This document shows positions 37,301 to 48,187 of a stretch of 64,000 bases of DNA, one piece after another. Under the pieces are notes generated by a model that saw nothing but the letters and a program-made list of their open reading frames with translations, was not told the DNA's origin and made no database searches. The stretch lies in NCBI GenBank assembly GCA_900708905.1, contig CAADRB010000012.1:541235-605234 (forward strand). The letters run 5' to 3'. The stretch comes from Hymenolepis diminuta (taxonomy: Eukaryota > Platyhelminthes > Cestoda > Cyclophyllidea > Hymenolepididae). Position 1 is the first letter of the stretch; each line of letters opens with the position of its first letter. The translations under genes were made by a program, and so were the position numbers.

Positions 37301-40125
37301 TGCTAGTGAGGCAGCTAGAAGTTGCAAAATCCGAGTTCGCACGGAGTTGGAAGGACTAAATAGTCTTCCCAATTAGATTCTTCTTCTTTTAACCATTGAT
37401 TCAAGATCACTTTTCTACTTTTCCTCCGATCATTAAACTACATGATACGATGAGTCACAGTCGATTAAGACACGCGGTTCTTGTCTACCTTTGTATATTT
37501 TAATTTGTAAATTTAGATTCGGGAATATGAAAATTTCCTATACAGATAAATTCAAGATTGAAAAATATATTATATAAATCCAGTCCTGTAAAGAGAACAG
37601 AAAAAATTAAGATTACTTATTTCATTCTCTAGAGATCGTTTCAGTGAAAGACTACTTCGTCAAGTTATCAATTTCTATTTCCACTTCATTAGTTTTTTGA
37701 CACCAACTCACTCCCTGGTTAGTTGTATGATTCTTATAGCGACTGGGTACGATTTCTTACAGTATAAAAAAATGTCATTCCAAACATTATAGAGAGGTTT
37801 GTAGGCGCAAGGTTGCATGTATTTTTTAAATTAAATTTCGGTTTCCCAATTGGGCGACTTACTTTACTAGCCAACAATTAAGAAAAAATGCTTACCAACA
37901 GCACCCAGTCTCAAGTAGAGATTATTGCCTTGAACGTTTTCAATGAAAGGTGGGTTCATCTTTCTATCCAAGCTGATATGATCTCCAAAAATTTTCCCGA
38001 TTATTAATACCCTGCGTTTAGCAGTGATTTCTGATGGTTCTATCTCGGTCTCTCTTGAGACAGATCCATTGCTGACACTTTCACGCTTACTCTAAAATAT
38101 GCAACAACATTCTCAATTAATGGTATACTTTAATTTGATGTGAATTATAGGGAAAAAAATTATATGAATTCTGTGGAAGTTGGTTATTCGTACGTTGAGC
38201 GCATTTATAATTAATAACTACTTAATCGTATTTCATTTGAACCGCAAAAAACATATATTATAAAAGGAATATTCTTTTAAACACCATACCGAATCAATAA
38301 ATTCGATTTCAAATGCACTACCGAAATTTACATAATTTATAAATTAATTGTAAAATGTTAATCAAGTACTATAAAATATAAAAAAATTATAATATACATG
38401 GTATCCAACATCAAAAGTTTCTCCCCCGCGACGAGCACAATAATTCTTTTTATCAACATTGATTTCAATTTCCTTTCCAAAATTCGTTTTCTCAACATGG
38501 TGACAATCATAGGAAATGGTTGGCGCGCCTAAAATTAAAACGAAAATCGTCTCCTCATTACAACGTCATATTCCTAATATCCATTACCACCCACGTTATT
38601 TCAAGCGCCGCATAAATCACATGAATTTCGATAAAAAAATATCCAAATTAAATCTTGTCTTCTCTTACATACTTGACTGTGAAGATCTCACAGAGCTGTC
38701 GGCTTCTATAAAATCGGTGTTACTTTCTTCTCTCTTAATATCCGTAGATTCACATTTGATTTGAGTACTGCTTATCTCATCTCCCTTTGGTGCCTTTACA
38801 GTTTTCAGTTCAATTTCACAATCGTCCATTTGTCTTTCATAATAAGACATAAGGGCTTGAAGGTATGCCAATGCTACCACAGATACCACTGATTGGATGA
38901 TCTTAAATATCTAAAATACGGAATAATTGAGGCTTAGGTAGATGAGTGCTCTTTAATCAACAAACATGCACGTTTGGACTTACCTCCAGGTAAAATTTAT
39001 GTTGATTGTGCCTTGAAGGGCTAAATGCGTCAACAATTGGAAAGACAAAAGAAACGACGGTTTCCATAATTGCGAACAGTAAGAGTAGAGAGGATATGAT
39101 GGATGATCTAAATAGATGGAAAATTGTCAGAAATTGCACAACACTTTACTAATCCGCTATCAGAAATTTAGTTGACCCCAATTTAAGTATATGGCTAAAT
39201 TAAATATATTTTCGATATCATTCGACAAGTTTTAAATTTCAAGGGTCTTCTAAGCAAAATAACAAAACACTTGAAAATGAAAACTATTCGGATATAAACT
39301 GGTGGAGACAGGAAACAACTCTCCTTTTATAATATCATATACTTAATTGTCACGGTTTTTAATCTATTCTTTGTAGAAAAAAAGGCTAGATATGAAAGCG
39401 AATTACAGAAAATTAATACTTGTGTATTTTTAAACAGCAAAATATCTTCTCCAGTTTATAAAATGGTAACCGCAAAACTAATGATTTTACTCAAAAGTCC
39501 TCCACCCCGGATAGCGTGATATTCTCTGACAGCAACAGCTCTGTGTCAGTTATTCCCCATGTAAGGCCTTAAGTGATTAAAATGGATTTTACTACCATAA
39601 TCTCCTTCGATTATATTGCTTTATTTAGTCGTTTTGGGCAGAAGCCACTATAAAATTACGTAGTGAAGGCAAAAATATCAAGAGGAAATATTATTAAGAT
39701 TTCTAATAAGTTTCATTTGCTTCCTTAAAGCTTTATTCCATTTGATTTTAGGACCCAAGCCTTCAGAAATAGAAAGGTAAAATAGAAGAATGGTACTGCT
39801 AACATGATTTTAACTTTGCAGAAATCTTGTAAGTTTTTCGAAATTGAACGCTAATGAATTTTATCAAGCCTACCGAGAACAAGGGGATTGACCGTATTAT
39901 TCATAATCAGTAAAAAGTTCTGAAATAGTTTAATTAAACAACAAATAGATTTCTCTTGTTCATTTCAAATTAAATAAATGCAGATGAACAAAACAGGACA
40001 GTGTTTCCTCGTTATTTTTAAGACATTAAATAAAATGATATGAAATTTGAGGAAAATAAATAGCTACCAAAATAAATTACCTCTTGTCATCGACCTCATA
40101 GTTTGTAAATGCAATTCTTGGAGGA
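31028..40125 (-). CDS. otopetrin-family proton channel, gene B (ten exons)
   Basis: Tandem paralogue of gene A, same strand and upstream of it. Coding exons 5' to 3': 40125-40081, 39107-38984, 38910-38673, 38528-38398, 38091-37896, 37263-37100, 35631-35448, 35376-35187, 33472-33073, 31333-31028. Every junction is GT-AG with agreeing phase, and the joined frame is open for about 658 residues. The twelve helices fall in the same exons as in gene A. Signatures: AHKGLFAG before TM7, ILFYDMFLLVPA in TM9, KPGRTVVTFLLILNLAMW at TM11, FRFHSTICLADIW in TM12. The TM2-TM3 loop is unrelated to that of gene A, suggesting relaxed or changed cytosolic regulation while the pore scaffold is kept. The start codon was not found. 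Both genes look intact over the modelled region. Confidence 0.88.
31334..33072. other. intron 9 of otopetrin B
   Basis: 1739 bp. The three plus-strand frames of 64-74 codons inside are chance-length and have no protein-like pattern. Confidence 0.75.
33073..33472 (-). CDS. otopetrin B, exon 9 (TM7-TM10)
   Basis: 400 nt; acceptor CCGCAG/AGG, donor ATGCAG/GTAGCT. It encodes CQHAHKGLFAGLLLV, LFYTYLQRDNHLEAL, VTDIVLLSFG, and GILFYDMFLLVPALEATG. A frame-shifted open frame on the same strand is a shadow. Confidence 0.93.
33473..35186. other. intron 8 of otopetrin B, with a GC-richer block
   Basis: 1714 bp. The block at about 33719-33960 is GC-richer, with a pyrimidine-rich run and an AATAAA, in the manner of an LTR. 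I could not fix its ends or find a second copy, so I do not call an element. Confidence 0.6.
35187..35376 (-). CDS. otopetrin B, exon 8 (TM6)
   Basis: 190 nt; acceptor ATTTCAG/CCA, donor CAGG/GTGAGT, with phases as in gene A. It encodes CKSQVSTFAHYLIPCGVEYS, with LIACAIFYKLLRRVG following, then a loop ending GPEGECPS. Confidence 0.92.
35448..35631 (-). CDS. otopetrin B, exon 7 (TM5)
   Basis: 184 nt, only 71 bp from exon 8. It encodes VVFNIQKLFIRFILCHMTVV, NLGQWLSTVVQE, then a loop with several N-x-T sequons (SNTTTNST). Acceptor AATGAAG/GTC, donor AGTG/GTGAGT. Confidence 0.92.
35632..37099. other. intron 6 of otopetrin B
   Basis: 1468 bp, AT-rich, no feature seen. Confidence 0.75.
37100..37263 (-). 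CDS. otopetrin B, exon 6 (TM3-TM4)
   Basis: 164 nt, identical length to gene A exon 6. It encodes VFGFGVIIMDGLRVADQ (TM3) and VIHSIYIFWQTYFLFKYHR (TM4), with CHSVLW between. Acceptor ATTTTAG/TTT, donor CGG/GTAAGA. Confidence 0.93.
37896..38091 (-). CDS. otopetrin B, exon 5 (TM2-TM3 loop and start of TM3)
   Basis: 196 nt; acceptor TATTTTAG/AGT in phase 0, donor GTTG/GTAAGC in phase 1. It encodes a Ser/Glu-rich segment (SVSNGSVSRETEIEPS), a basic patch (AKRRVL), GKIFGDHISLDRKM and NNLYLRLGAV. Read directly from exon 3 the phase would give an immediate stop, so exon 4 is required between them. Confidence 0.88.
38398..38528 (-). CDS. otopetrin B, exon 4 (cytosolic loop)
   Basis: 131 nt; acceptor AATTTTAG/GCG, donor CCAT/GTATAT. 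It converts the one-base phase left by exon 3 into the phase 0 needed by exon 5, open throughout, encoding a polar segment (HHVEKTNFGKEIEINVDK) and CARRGGET. Its position matches gene A exon 4 but its sequence does not. Confidence 0.75.
38673..38910 (-). CDS. otopetrin B, exon 3 (TM2 and loop)
   Basis: 238 nt; acceptor TATTTTAG/ATA, donor TCAA/GTATGT in phase 1 as in gene A. TM2 ends AYLQALMSYYERQ; the loop is charged and Ser-rich (STDIKREESNTDF). Confidence 0.9.
38984..39107 (-). CDS. otopetrin B, exon 2 (TM1)
   Basis: 124 nt, same length and phases as gene A exon 2; donor CTGGAG/GTAAGT, acceptor CTATTTAG/ATC. It encodes SSIISSLLLLFAIMETVVSF, then VFPIVDAF and HKFYLE. There is no in-frame Met before TM1, so the start lies upstream. 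Confidence 0.9.
40081..40125 (-). CDS. otopetrin B, putative exon 1 of the model (cytosolic N-terminus)
   Basis: A 45-nt micro-exon between TATTTTAG/TCC and AGAG/GTAATT. Its two leftover bases complete the codon opened by exon 2, giving PPRIAFTNYEVDDKR before TM1. Support is splice signals and phase only; the 5' phase differs from the gene A counterpart, so one of the two may be wrong. Confidence 0.35.
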
Positions 40126-42497
40126 CTAAAATAAGAAGTCAACATGTATAAATAAAATTATTTGAAAATAAGATCAAGTATTAAAATTGTAATATAAAAA
40201 TAATTATATTATATTATTCAACGTGTTCATTTCGTTTAATAAAAAATACTTCATTAAAGCAAAAATTTTAATAGTTATGTTAATTTGTTTCTAATTCCTG
40301 TAATTTAGCGTATATCAGAATGATTTGCAATTTATTTTGTAATAAAAATATTATTAGAGGAAATACTACCACTATAACGAACACTAGCATTTTAATTATA
40401 TCTGAAGAAATAATGTTTTTCATAATTTAAATTAACAGTAACTAATATGCAATACCCCATAAAATTATGAGCCTTCCTTACTAACTTGCTGTCATTTTTT
40501 TGCAGTCTCTGAATAAATCCGTCCTCCTTTTTGCCATTATGATCATGTTCAAGTGATTCCATAGGCGTTATTTTTTAATACTTTGATGTGAATTGGTTTG
40601 TTTTTTGTGCAATTTTTCAGAAATATTGTTTTTTATTGGACAAAGCTCGAGTCTGATTGGCCACTTCCGACGGGTAATAAATACCTGCCAATAATTATTC
40701 AGCATTTCAATTTTATTTGTTATGACCATCAGAACCTGCATTTTATGTTTGCTTGCTTATATTCAATCCATGTTTTTCAGTGTATAGTCAATATAAATAG
40801 AATGAAATAATTTTTTCCAATTTATTGTAAGAAGTGTGGGGTGCATACCCGGAAATCATGACTTATTGTAAAATCCACGCAATGTGGCATCGAGCATTTA
40901 ATGAATGACATAATTTGAAGATTGACGGTGGGATATGAAAATATACAACTTGAAGAAATTGAGAAAAATCATTTTGGAGGCAAAATGAGCCATTCAACTT
41001 TACACGTTTAGGAATTCCGGTTTTATGGCTTTTTGGACGCTTTTCTTTCTTCCAAAAATAATCTTCCCTTCGTTTGAGACAAAGAAGTTGTATGAATATG
41101 CAATTTAATGGAAAACAAGGTGAAAATGCAGAACATGTTAGGAGAACAGTAAAATACAGTGTAAATTGTTCTAAACCTATGAAGTGCTAAATATTGTAAA
41201 TCTCACTTTAATTTAAATATTTTTCAGCTTTAAATCCATTTCATTATCAAAACTCGCAGCAATACAAAATTATTTTACGCGTTCTAGTTTAGGAAAACAA
41301 TTTAAAGGAAGGAATTCGAAAGAAGACCATCAAAGGGGCCACTTCATTTGCATTTCGAATTCGAGTAGTAGAATTTTTGCTGTTTCACGTTCCTGAGTTC
41401 GAGTTATCCTCTGTATTATTAATCCAATAGAAATTTCGAATTATGAAGGTCAAGATTTTACATGATCTCAAACAGTTTCCATAATATATTTAATGTTTTG
41501 AACATATTAAATTCTGATATATGAAGAAAGTAGCCAAGAAATATTTCAGTCATCTCTCATCTGCTGAACGAATTAATAATCAACTTGGCATGGCTTTGCT
41601 TGCATTTCTTCCTATCGATGACAGGAAATCATTAATCATTCAAAATTTCTATGGATATAAAAACATGTAATTTTTAGTAAAAAATAACTTCAGAAGAATG
41701 CTTATTATTATTATAAACTGCTAATTAGTATATTTAATTTTACAATCACCGAATTTTGAGGGAAAATAAATAACAAATTTAGGTACGTTAACAATCGGAT
41801 GCAGTTAATTCAATTACTGAAATAATCATTATGTCCAGTTCTCAGAGTGACCGATTTCGAGCATATTTATCTTAAAATGCAAGATTATAATTTGAAGTTG
41901 AATTATAACCCATTTTTTTCACTTTAGGAACAATTTCATTTCATAATAATATGTGTTTGATCTAAATATAGGACCAATAAAATTTGTGCGAACAATAGAT
42001 ATATTCCCACTGTTGAATGAATGCATAATAATAAATTTATTGTGCAAATAGATATTTTGCACCAAATATTTGTTTAATCGTCAAAGATTTTCCAATTTAA
42101 GATATACAAATATTTACTACTAAATTTCTTTATAGATAAACTTCAATCTGTATGAAAGTATCGGTGCATAAGAGCATACAAATGATATTTTAGTTTTTTT
42201 ATAAAATACTCAAAAATCTATGATATTCCATCTAATTAAAATAAAATTTAAAAAATTTCAAGTTTAGAATAATTAAATTTCTGAATTAGGGTTTGATTCC
42301 TAAATTGTAACATCAAATAATGGTGCAATGGGTTTAAGATGATTTGATTTTGTCAAAATGTCATCATGACTTATTGCTATTTCGAAAATAAATCGGGTTT
42401 CAAACTCGTTTAAAATATATTACAATATGCAATTACCTATTTAAGATCAAACTTAAACATTTTTGAATCTTTTTAATTATCCTGCCTGTTATTAACC
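40126..42497. other. upstream of otopetrin B, no gene fixed
   Basis: Very AT-rich. The start-codon exon of gene B should lie upstream of 40125 but was not recognised. A 49-codon plus-strand frame at 41521-41670 (SAERINNQLGMALLAF inside) looks somewhat protein-like but has no supporting splice structure. Confidence 0.4.
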
Positions 42498-42996
42498 TGA
42501 AGGATAACTCTCTATGCATTTCCAGAATTACCATTTATTCGCATTCTCCACGATAATACCTCAGTTTTTTCCGCCCACGAAGTTGGAGCGACCTCATTTG
42601 GCCCCATAACGCATAACCCCTGTCTGACATGTCTAAACGATTTCCCCTCTTTTCTATAAGCGCCTTGCTTCACATAAAAAGCACATCTGCGCTCATGCTC
42701 GGGCGTGGCCTTACCCAAGTGACTCATATAAAGCTACTCTTGTTTTTCCAGACAACACACACTGGTCAATGCGGACTCCTACACGTCCTGTTCATCTCCT
42801 CTCTTCCCCAGCACGCTGCTCTCCCTCTTTCTCTCCCTCTCTCTGTTACGCATTGTGGTTTCCTTGAATACATGTTTGGTCTACTTAATTCCTGGTGTTC
42901 TGCTTCACGATTGTTGTTAGCTCTTACTCAAACAGTTACGAATTGGTTGTCGTAATTTGTTAGCTGCAAACCGTTGGTTGTTATCTAACTCCAACA
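42498..42996 (+). mobile_element. solo-LTR-like element, family 2 copy 1, 4-bp duplication AACC
   Basis: 499 bp beginning TGAAGGATAACTC and ending AACTCCAACA, with AACC directly on both sides (42494-42497 and 42997-43000). It is GC-richer than its surroundings, carries a TATAAAG box at 42727-42733 and a CT-rich run after it, and matches 59518-60150 along its length. A 108-codon open frame (42629-42955) lies inside on the plus strand. TG...CA ends, a TATA box and a short target duplication fit a solo LTR of an LTR retrotransposon or a short non-autonomous relative. No internal gag-pol sequence adjoins it. Confidence 0.75.
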
Positions 42997-44930
42997 AACC
43001 CAAATGATGCGAAGAATTTAATTAAAAATTATGGCATAGTTTCCTTGAAGTGATGGATACGAGTAATACTGAATGACCCGGTGATAAGAAAAAGAGTTCT
43101 CTTCAATATTCTACACAATATTGTTTACGAAAACGTACAGTTTTGGAGATAAATTTAATCGTTTAATAGAGCTCTTTAAAGTGGGTATTGTCTATTATTT
43201 AAATTATACTGACAGAATATTCATGCTAATTTTAGAACCTAAATTTCTAGTAAAAGTAATTAAAAAAATATTTTAACGAAACCAAATATATTTTTTCTAT
43301 CTATAAGATTGAAAGTAAAAAGCTTTAATGTAGAAGCAAAGGGTATTTAATTATTGATATTGAAAAAATATATACATTTCTGTTAAAATACAATTTAAAT
43401 ATATATATCAAAAGATTATTCCATGTATCATAGCACATCAATGGCAAAAATATTATTTTTTATTGTTTTAGGTATTCAAAATTCAATTATCAATTTGCAA
43501 AAATTAATAAAGTAATCGAATTATGTTAGATGAACAGTATTCAATTTTGACCCCACAAGGAATAATAAAGCCCTCGTAAATCAATTGGATTTCAGTATCA
43601 CCGCTGGCTTTGATAATTTTTTCCAAACTTTTTGACAGAAAATGATTTCCGAAACAAATTTTTTTCCCACCAGGGAATGGTAGATCATTTCCTACTGTTA
43701 AAATTTAAACTGATGCATCAATAAACTGACCCAAACTACGGTTGAATTAGCTTATTCTTATCAACCTACTCTTGTTAAATTATGGCTATATTAAGAGATG
43801 CAGGAGTTCCTTCAGATTTTATGAAAGCTTAAAAGTGCAATAAAGTAATAGTTTGATTCATAGCTTAAAAAGTAATTAAAAGAAAATACTAGTTGGATAC
43901 AACAGTATTTTGCAAAAGAAATGTGCGTTCAATTATGACCTTTCGAACAATACAATACAATTAAAAGCCAAGGTTCAAAACAAAATATGAGAACATAAAT
44001 AGGTAATCATTGAGTTTCTCAGGTCTCATTAAGCAATGTAGTAAAATTTGAAAGGTATACTTCTTTCTGTCCAATTCCTATCCCTTGATATGACCATTTA
44101 ATAAATAAACATCACAGAGCACTATTCTACAATTAATACCTGAAATCATCGGTCAAAGACGTTGACGATGAAAGGTAGACGTAATAACTGTCTTATTTAA
44201 ATTTAAAACTGCACTGTTCATCTAAGTTTATTATCCTTCTTTGCAAACTTTCACTGAAAATTTAATTGCTCCCATGAATTTCCATGAGACTATTGAACAG
44301 GAAGGGATTGAGCAATATAATTTAGACTGTGAGCATCAGCATTAACAAAATGGAAGACAAATGGCACTCTCTTAAGGCACATATTGAATATTAATGAAAT
44401 AATAATAGTAATAATAAAGAATAATGAATATTGTAAATAACATAACCAGAATTTCGTGTTTATTTACATGTTAAAATATGTAATCAATTTCAGCTACTCA
44501 AAAAATAAGGCACGGCATTTGTCTCTTAACGACCGGAAAAAATTCAATTACTCTTATGCAATGGAGGGTAAATGTGCATTAATAGCTCATTTCGGTATAA
44601 AATATACAACTTTTAGGTAGGCAAGCTGCAAAACACTTTTTTATGCTATTAACCTGAGAATGTGTCCGTAGCTATAACTGCACGTGAAGCAGCAAGTCTT
44701 AATTCGTCTGGAATATATATGAATATGTATATATATATATAATTTGTAACATTTCTGAATAAATATCAGAATTAATAAAATTTAATAAGAGTGATTAAAC
44801 ATGCAAGATTAATATAACAAAATGCTATTTGATATATAATTTTCAGAACATCCTACTTCCTTTCAATTAAGTAGAATATAGTTTAGAAATCGAATAACAG
44901 ATAATTTTCGGATGTAAGAAGAATACATAC
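42997..44930. other. AT-rich, nothing seen
   Basis: No gene, repeat or RNA recognised on either strand. Confidence 0.5.
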
Positions 44931-45020
44931 CTGATACATTAATTGGTAAATAAGTGAATGAAAATAAATAGGAGTCTGGTTCGGCAATCGGTTTTCTAAT
45001 ATTAAAAATTGTATCCTTTT
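44931..45020 (-). CDS. candidate orphan exon, unrecognised
   Basis: 90 nt with an acceptor (TACATTAG/AAA) and donor (TATCAG/GTATGT) on the minus strand, open in the frame giving NIRKPIAEPDSYLFSF and YLPINVS. No partner exon with a compatible phase was found; a minus-strand frame at 45100-45282 does not join in phase. It may be a chance exon-like segment. Confidence 0.2.
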
Positions 45021-45784
45021 CTAATGTATATATATCAACTAATATGTGTACCATACAAAATTACTTTCAGTGGTACCCGTTTATTTTTTTCTGTTTTAAT
45101 CACCTTTCTTTTAAATATTTAATTATATCTTGAAATCTTGAAAAACGAATTAAAGACGAATCATCTTCATTCATGAAATAACGCAAATACATAGCGAATC
45201 CGGAGTTCATGATAAAATCAAATAGCACAAAGTAGCGACGTTGGTTCTGTTGCCATCTTAATGACAAATATGATTTAAACACGCGGTTAATTATAACGTT
45301 AAAATCTTAACTGGTGGATCTCATTTCATTGTTGATTATATTTTAGTTCTCTCATTGCCTTTTGATGCCAATAGATCTACATTCATTTCGAGTAGCGATG
45401 TAATACAATTATTTATTGGATAAATGAAAAAACAAAACGGGTGAAAATGGCAGTAAAGTAAATATACGAAATGTGATTCAGATCAGTTGGTGAGGTATCT
45501 TTAAACAATAAGCCCGGATATAGAAAGTGCATTTTCGATCTTTTTGTCACCTTCAGCTAATTCTGATAACTCTAAGTGCATTTTACCACTATGTCAAATA
45601 AATATCAGACTAATTATTGTTAGTACTAAAGCAATATGTAGGAGCCTGATTAAAATTAGTAAATACGTCGGAATTCATTGAATCTACTCTGGTGCTCACA
45701 AGTGATTCTTAGATAATAATAATAAAAGTTAATAAGCACTGGACGTAATCCTGAAATTTCTTTTAATGTATAATCCAAATGGTA

Positions 45785-45967
45785 TTAGCGGAATTTAGAA
45801 TACAGAATCGCAGCTAAATACAAAGTATCAACCACCGTTATTACAACGTACAATAACAAAAGGATAGCAATTTTTAATTGAGGCAAACAAATGAAATCGA
45901 TCAACAGAAAGTTTAACAAGTAATAGGAGAGAAGATAAAAAAGCTCAGAGGAACACCAAGGTGTCAA
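45785..45967 (-). other. hydrophobic open frame, unrecognised
   Basis: About 60 codons with two hydrophobic stretches (LLNFLLIDFICL and AILLLLYVVITVV). It has no resemblance to a particular otopetrin helix pair and no clear donor. In AT-rich DNA such frames arise by chance because T-rich codons encode Leu, Ile, Phe and Val. Confidence 0.15.
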
Positions 45968-47820
45968 GGGGTCTTACTTCAAATGATGTTTGCTGTCGAG
46001 TTGAACAAAACCTATTAAATGAGCAAGCCGGCAATCTATAAATGAAAATTTAATCAAAGTCATCAAAAAATTTCCCCATTTTAACCTTCCCAAATAACAA
46101 TAATTTCACTATTTTTGGAATGTGACTAAGTAATAATACTATTTTTAATTTCGTTCTTAATTTCACTTTCTGATTAATGAAGGCTGAAAACGTTATTAGA
46201 ATCCTGTAAATCGTTCTAACTATTTACCGAAATTTGTTATCCCATTTAAGAATTAATAAAGTATGCGATTCTTTTTCCTCTAACTAAATTTGGTCTCAAA
46301 AGCGCACGATAAAAATGCATCGACCTACTGGCGGATGACTACCCCATTAAATTAATGGTTTGCACAACAGAATATTCTATAAAAATACAGATTTTATATG
46401 TTTTGAAGGTAGATCATTAACTCATAAGTAAAAAATACATCCTAAATTTGTCAACTAAATGTCAGATCACGAAGTAGACCGGTTTTGTTAATCGTCGTAT
46501 CTTGACCAACTGCCGAAATGTCAGAAACAGAATGTGCGTGATGACATTTATGAGAAATAAGGTATTTTCTGAGGCCTTATGGGTTAAGGAGTAGTCGAAT
46601 AAATATTAAATGACTAATTTGTAAAGGAAATACCGATTTTAACCGAAATCGTGAGTAGACGTATTTTTATCGGGAAAATTAAAAAGTACAGCAGAAAATA
46701 ATGAAATAAAGACTTGAGCCAATTCTCATTTAACCCATCTAATCACAGGTGCTTTTGTTAGGCAGATGAAAACGCACTCATTTTTTGATTAGGATACTTT
46801 TGTGAATCGCTAATTTTATTACCAATCTCAATTTATGGGCAAATAATGTGCTCTTTAAGAATAAAACAGAAATTATTTTTATGAATACAAATTTTCAAGG
46901 TTATTTCTGAATGAGAATTATTTGAGTAATCTAGGAATAATGGAAGTATAGTTGGTAGGTAAAAATATAGTAATCCTATGCACAGATTTCCAAGTACAAA
47001 TTCTTTCTATTCTTTTGATAAATACGTGGAAAATTTGCAATATAAGCTTCTTATAAAAAAAATTAATACAGATTGAATAATCAAATTACGGAAGGAAACT
47101 CACATTTCATGATAACATAGAGTATATATTCATGAGAAATATTTTAGAAAAATATCGAAATCTGTGTGAAAATCATCCTTTATTAATTTATAAAATGAAA
47201 ATAGAAACTTAATTTTTTTAAATTTGGGCTGAGGGGAAAGTTTAAGTGAATTTTCATAAACACCAGCGTGCACCTTTCCCTCCCTCCCCCTCATCCGAAC
47301 AAGTATAGTTTATTAATCGTATTGTTAATCGTATTAGAATTAAGAGACCTTGTCCTGTATGAAATCTACTTATTTGAAATCAGTGGAGTGGCACAACCGA
47401 CTACAAAAATTGAATTGATTTGCTCAAAACGTTGTAAATATGATTTCGCTCAGCTACGAAGAGACCGAATTCTAAAATTTCAATATTATAACTTCAGAAT
47501 GAAAGGCAGTAAACCCTGTCCAGTAAAGATAATTTACTTTTATAATATTTTCTTCATAAACATCAAGTATATATGCAAAGACATTAGATAAAGTTTCTTA
47601 ATCAACACAAATTCACAAATAATAGTTCTTTATTGTTTAGTTTTGTAATTATAATTAAATATAGGGCTTTTTTTCCTATCTCTTAAATGCAAGTAATTAG
47701 TCGTCTCTCAACCAAATTTTGTAATAGAAAACATTAAACAATTTGAAGAGTGGGAAACTCCAACAAATAATCTTCCTTTTATGAGTTCCAATTGTTGCCT
47801 ACCGGTACGTTCAACTACAG
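45968..47820. other. AT-rich, nothing seen
   Basis: One 107-codon plus-strand frame at 47268-47591 is within chance expectation for this composition and has no recognisable motif. Confidence 0.45.
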
Positions 47821-48040
47821 GGTGCTTAAGGTCTTTGAAGACACTTATACTTTAGTAATTTATACTAACCCAGTAAGAAGTAATGCCTTTTTTATATCAG
47901 AAGATCTCACGCCAGATACTGCTACAAATAATGAGGCGGGAAAAAGCGCTCTAATAACGTCTATAAAAGCAAAACACTGGAATTTAGTAATTGCAAGATG
48001 TCCGAAAGATGCCAGATCTTTTGTTTGCAGAATTAGAAAG
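47821..48040 (+). CDS. possible Ig V-set exon (lachesin/DIP/IgLON-like)
   Basis: It lies in a 131-codon open frame (47792-48187), near the limit of chance. The acceptor TACAG/GGT and donor AAAG/GTGAAT would give a 220-nt exon ending in phase 0. The segment HWNLVIARCPKDARSFVCRI matches the second half of an Ig V-set domain, where a Trp-x-Leu-x-Ile strand is followed by an Asp and then the disulphide Cys. Upstream, TLVIYTNPVRSN resembles the C'-strand region of invertebrate neural Ig proteins. The expected C-strand Trp and Asp-x-Gly-x-Tyr residues are altered. No neighbouring Ig exons were seen, so it may be a divergent exon, a relic, or coincidence. Confidence 0.35.
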
Positions 48041-48187
48041 GTGAATGAAAACAATGGAGATGAATTGGCCGCCTCGGGTAAGAGAAAAGAGCATTGTCAA
48101 CGCTTTGCTGACACACTCAGAACATCTGAATTAGTCAGAGGAGTGCATGGCATAATCGACGAAAATCCTGGACATATTGACATCTAA

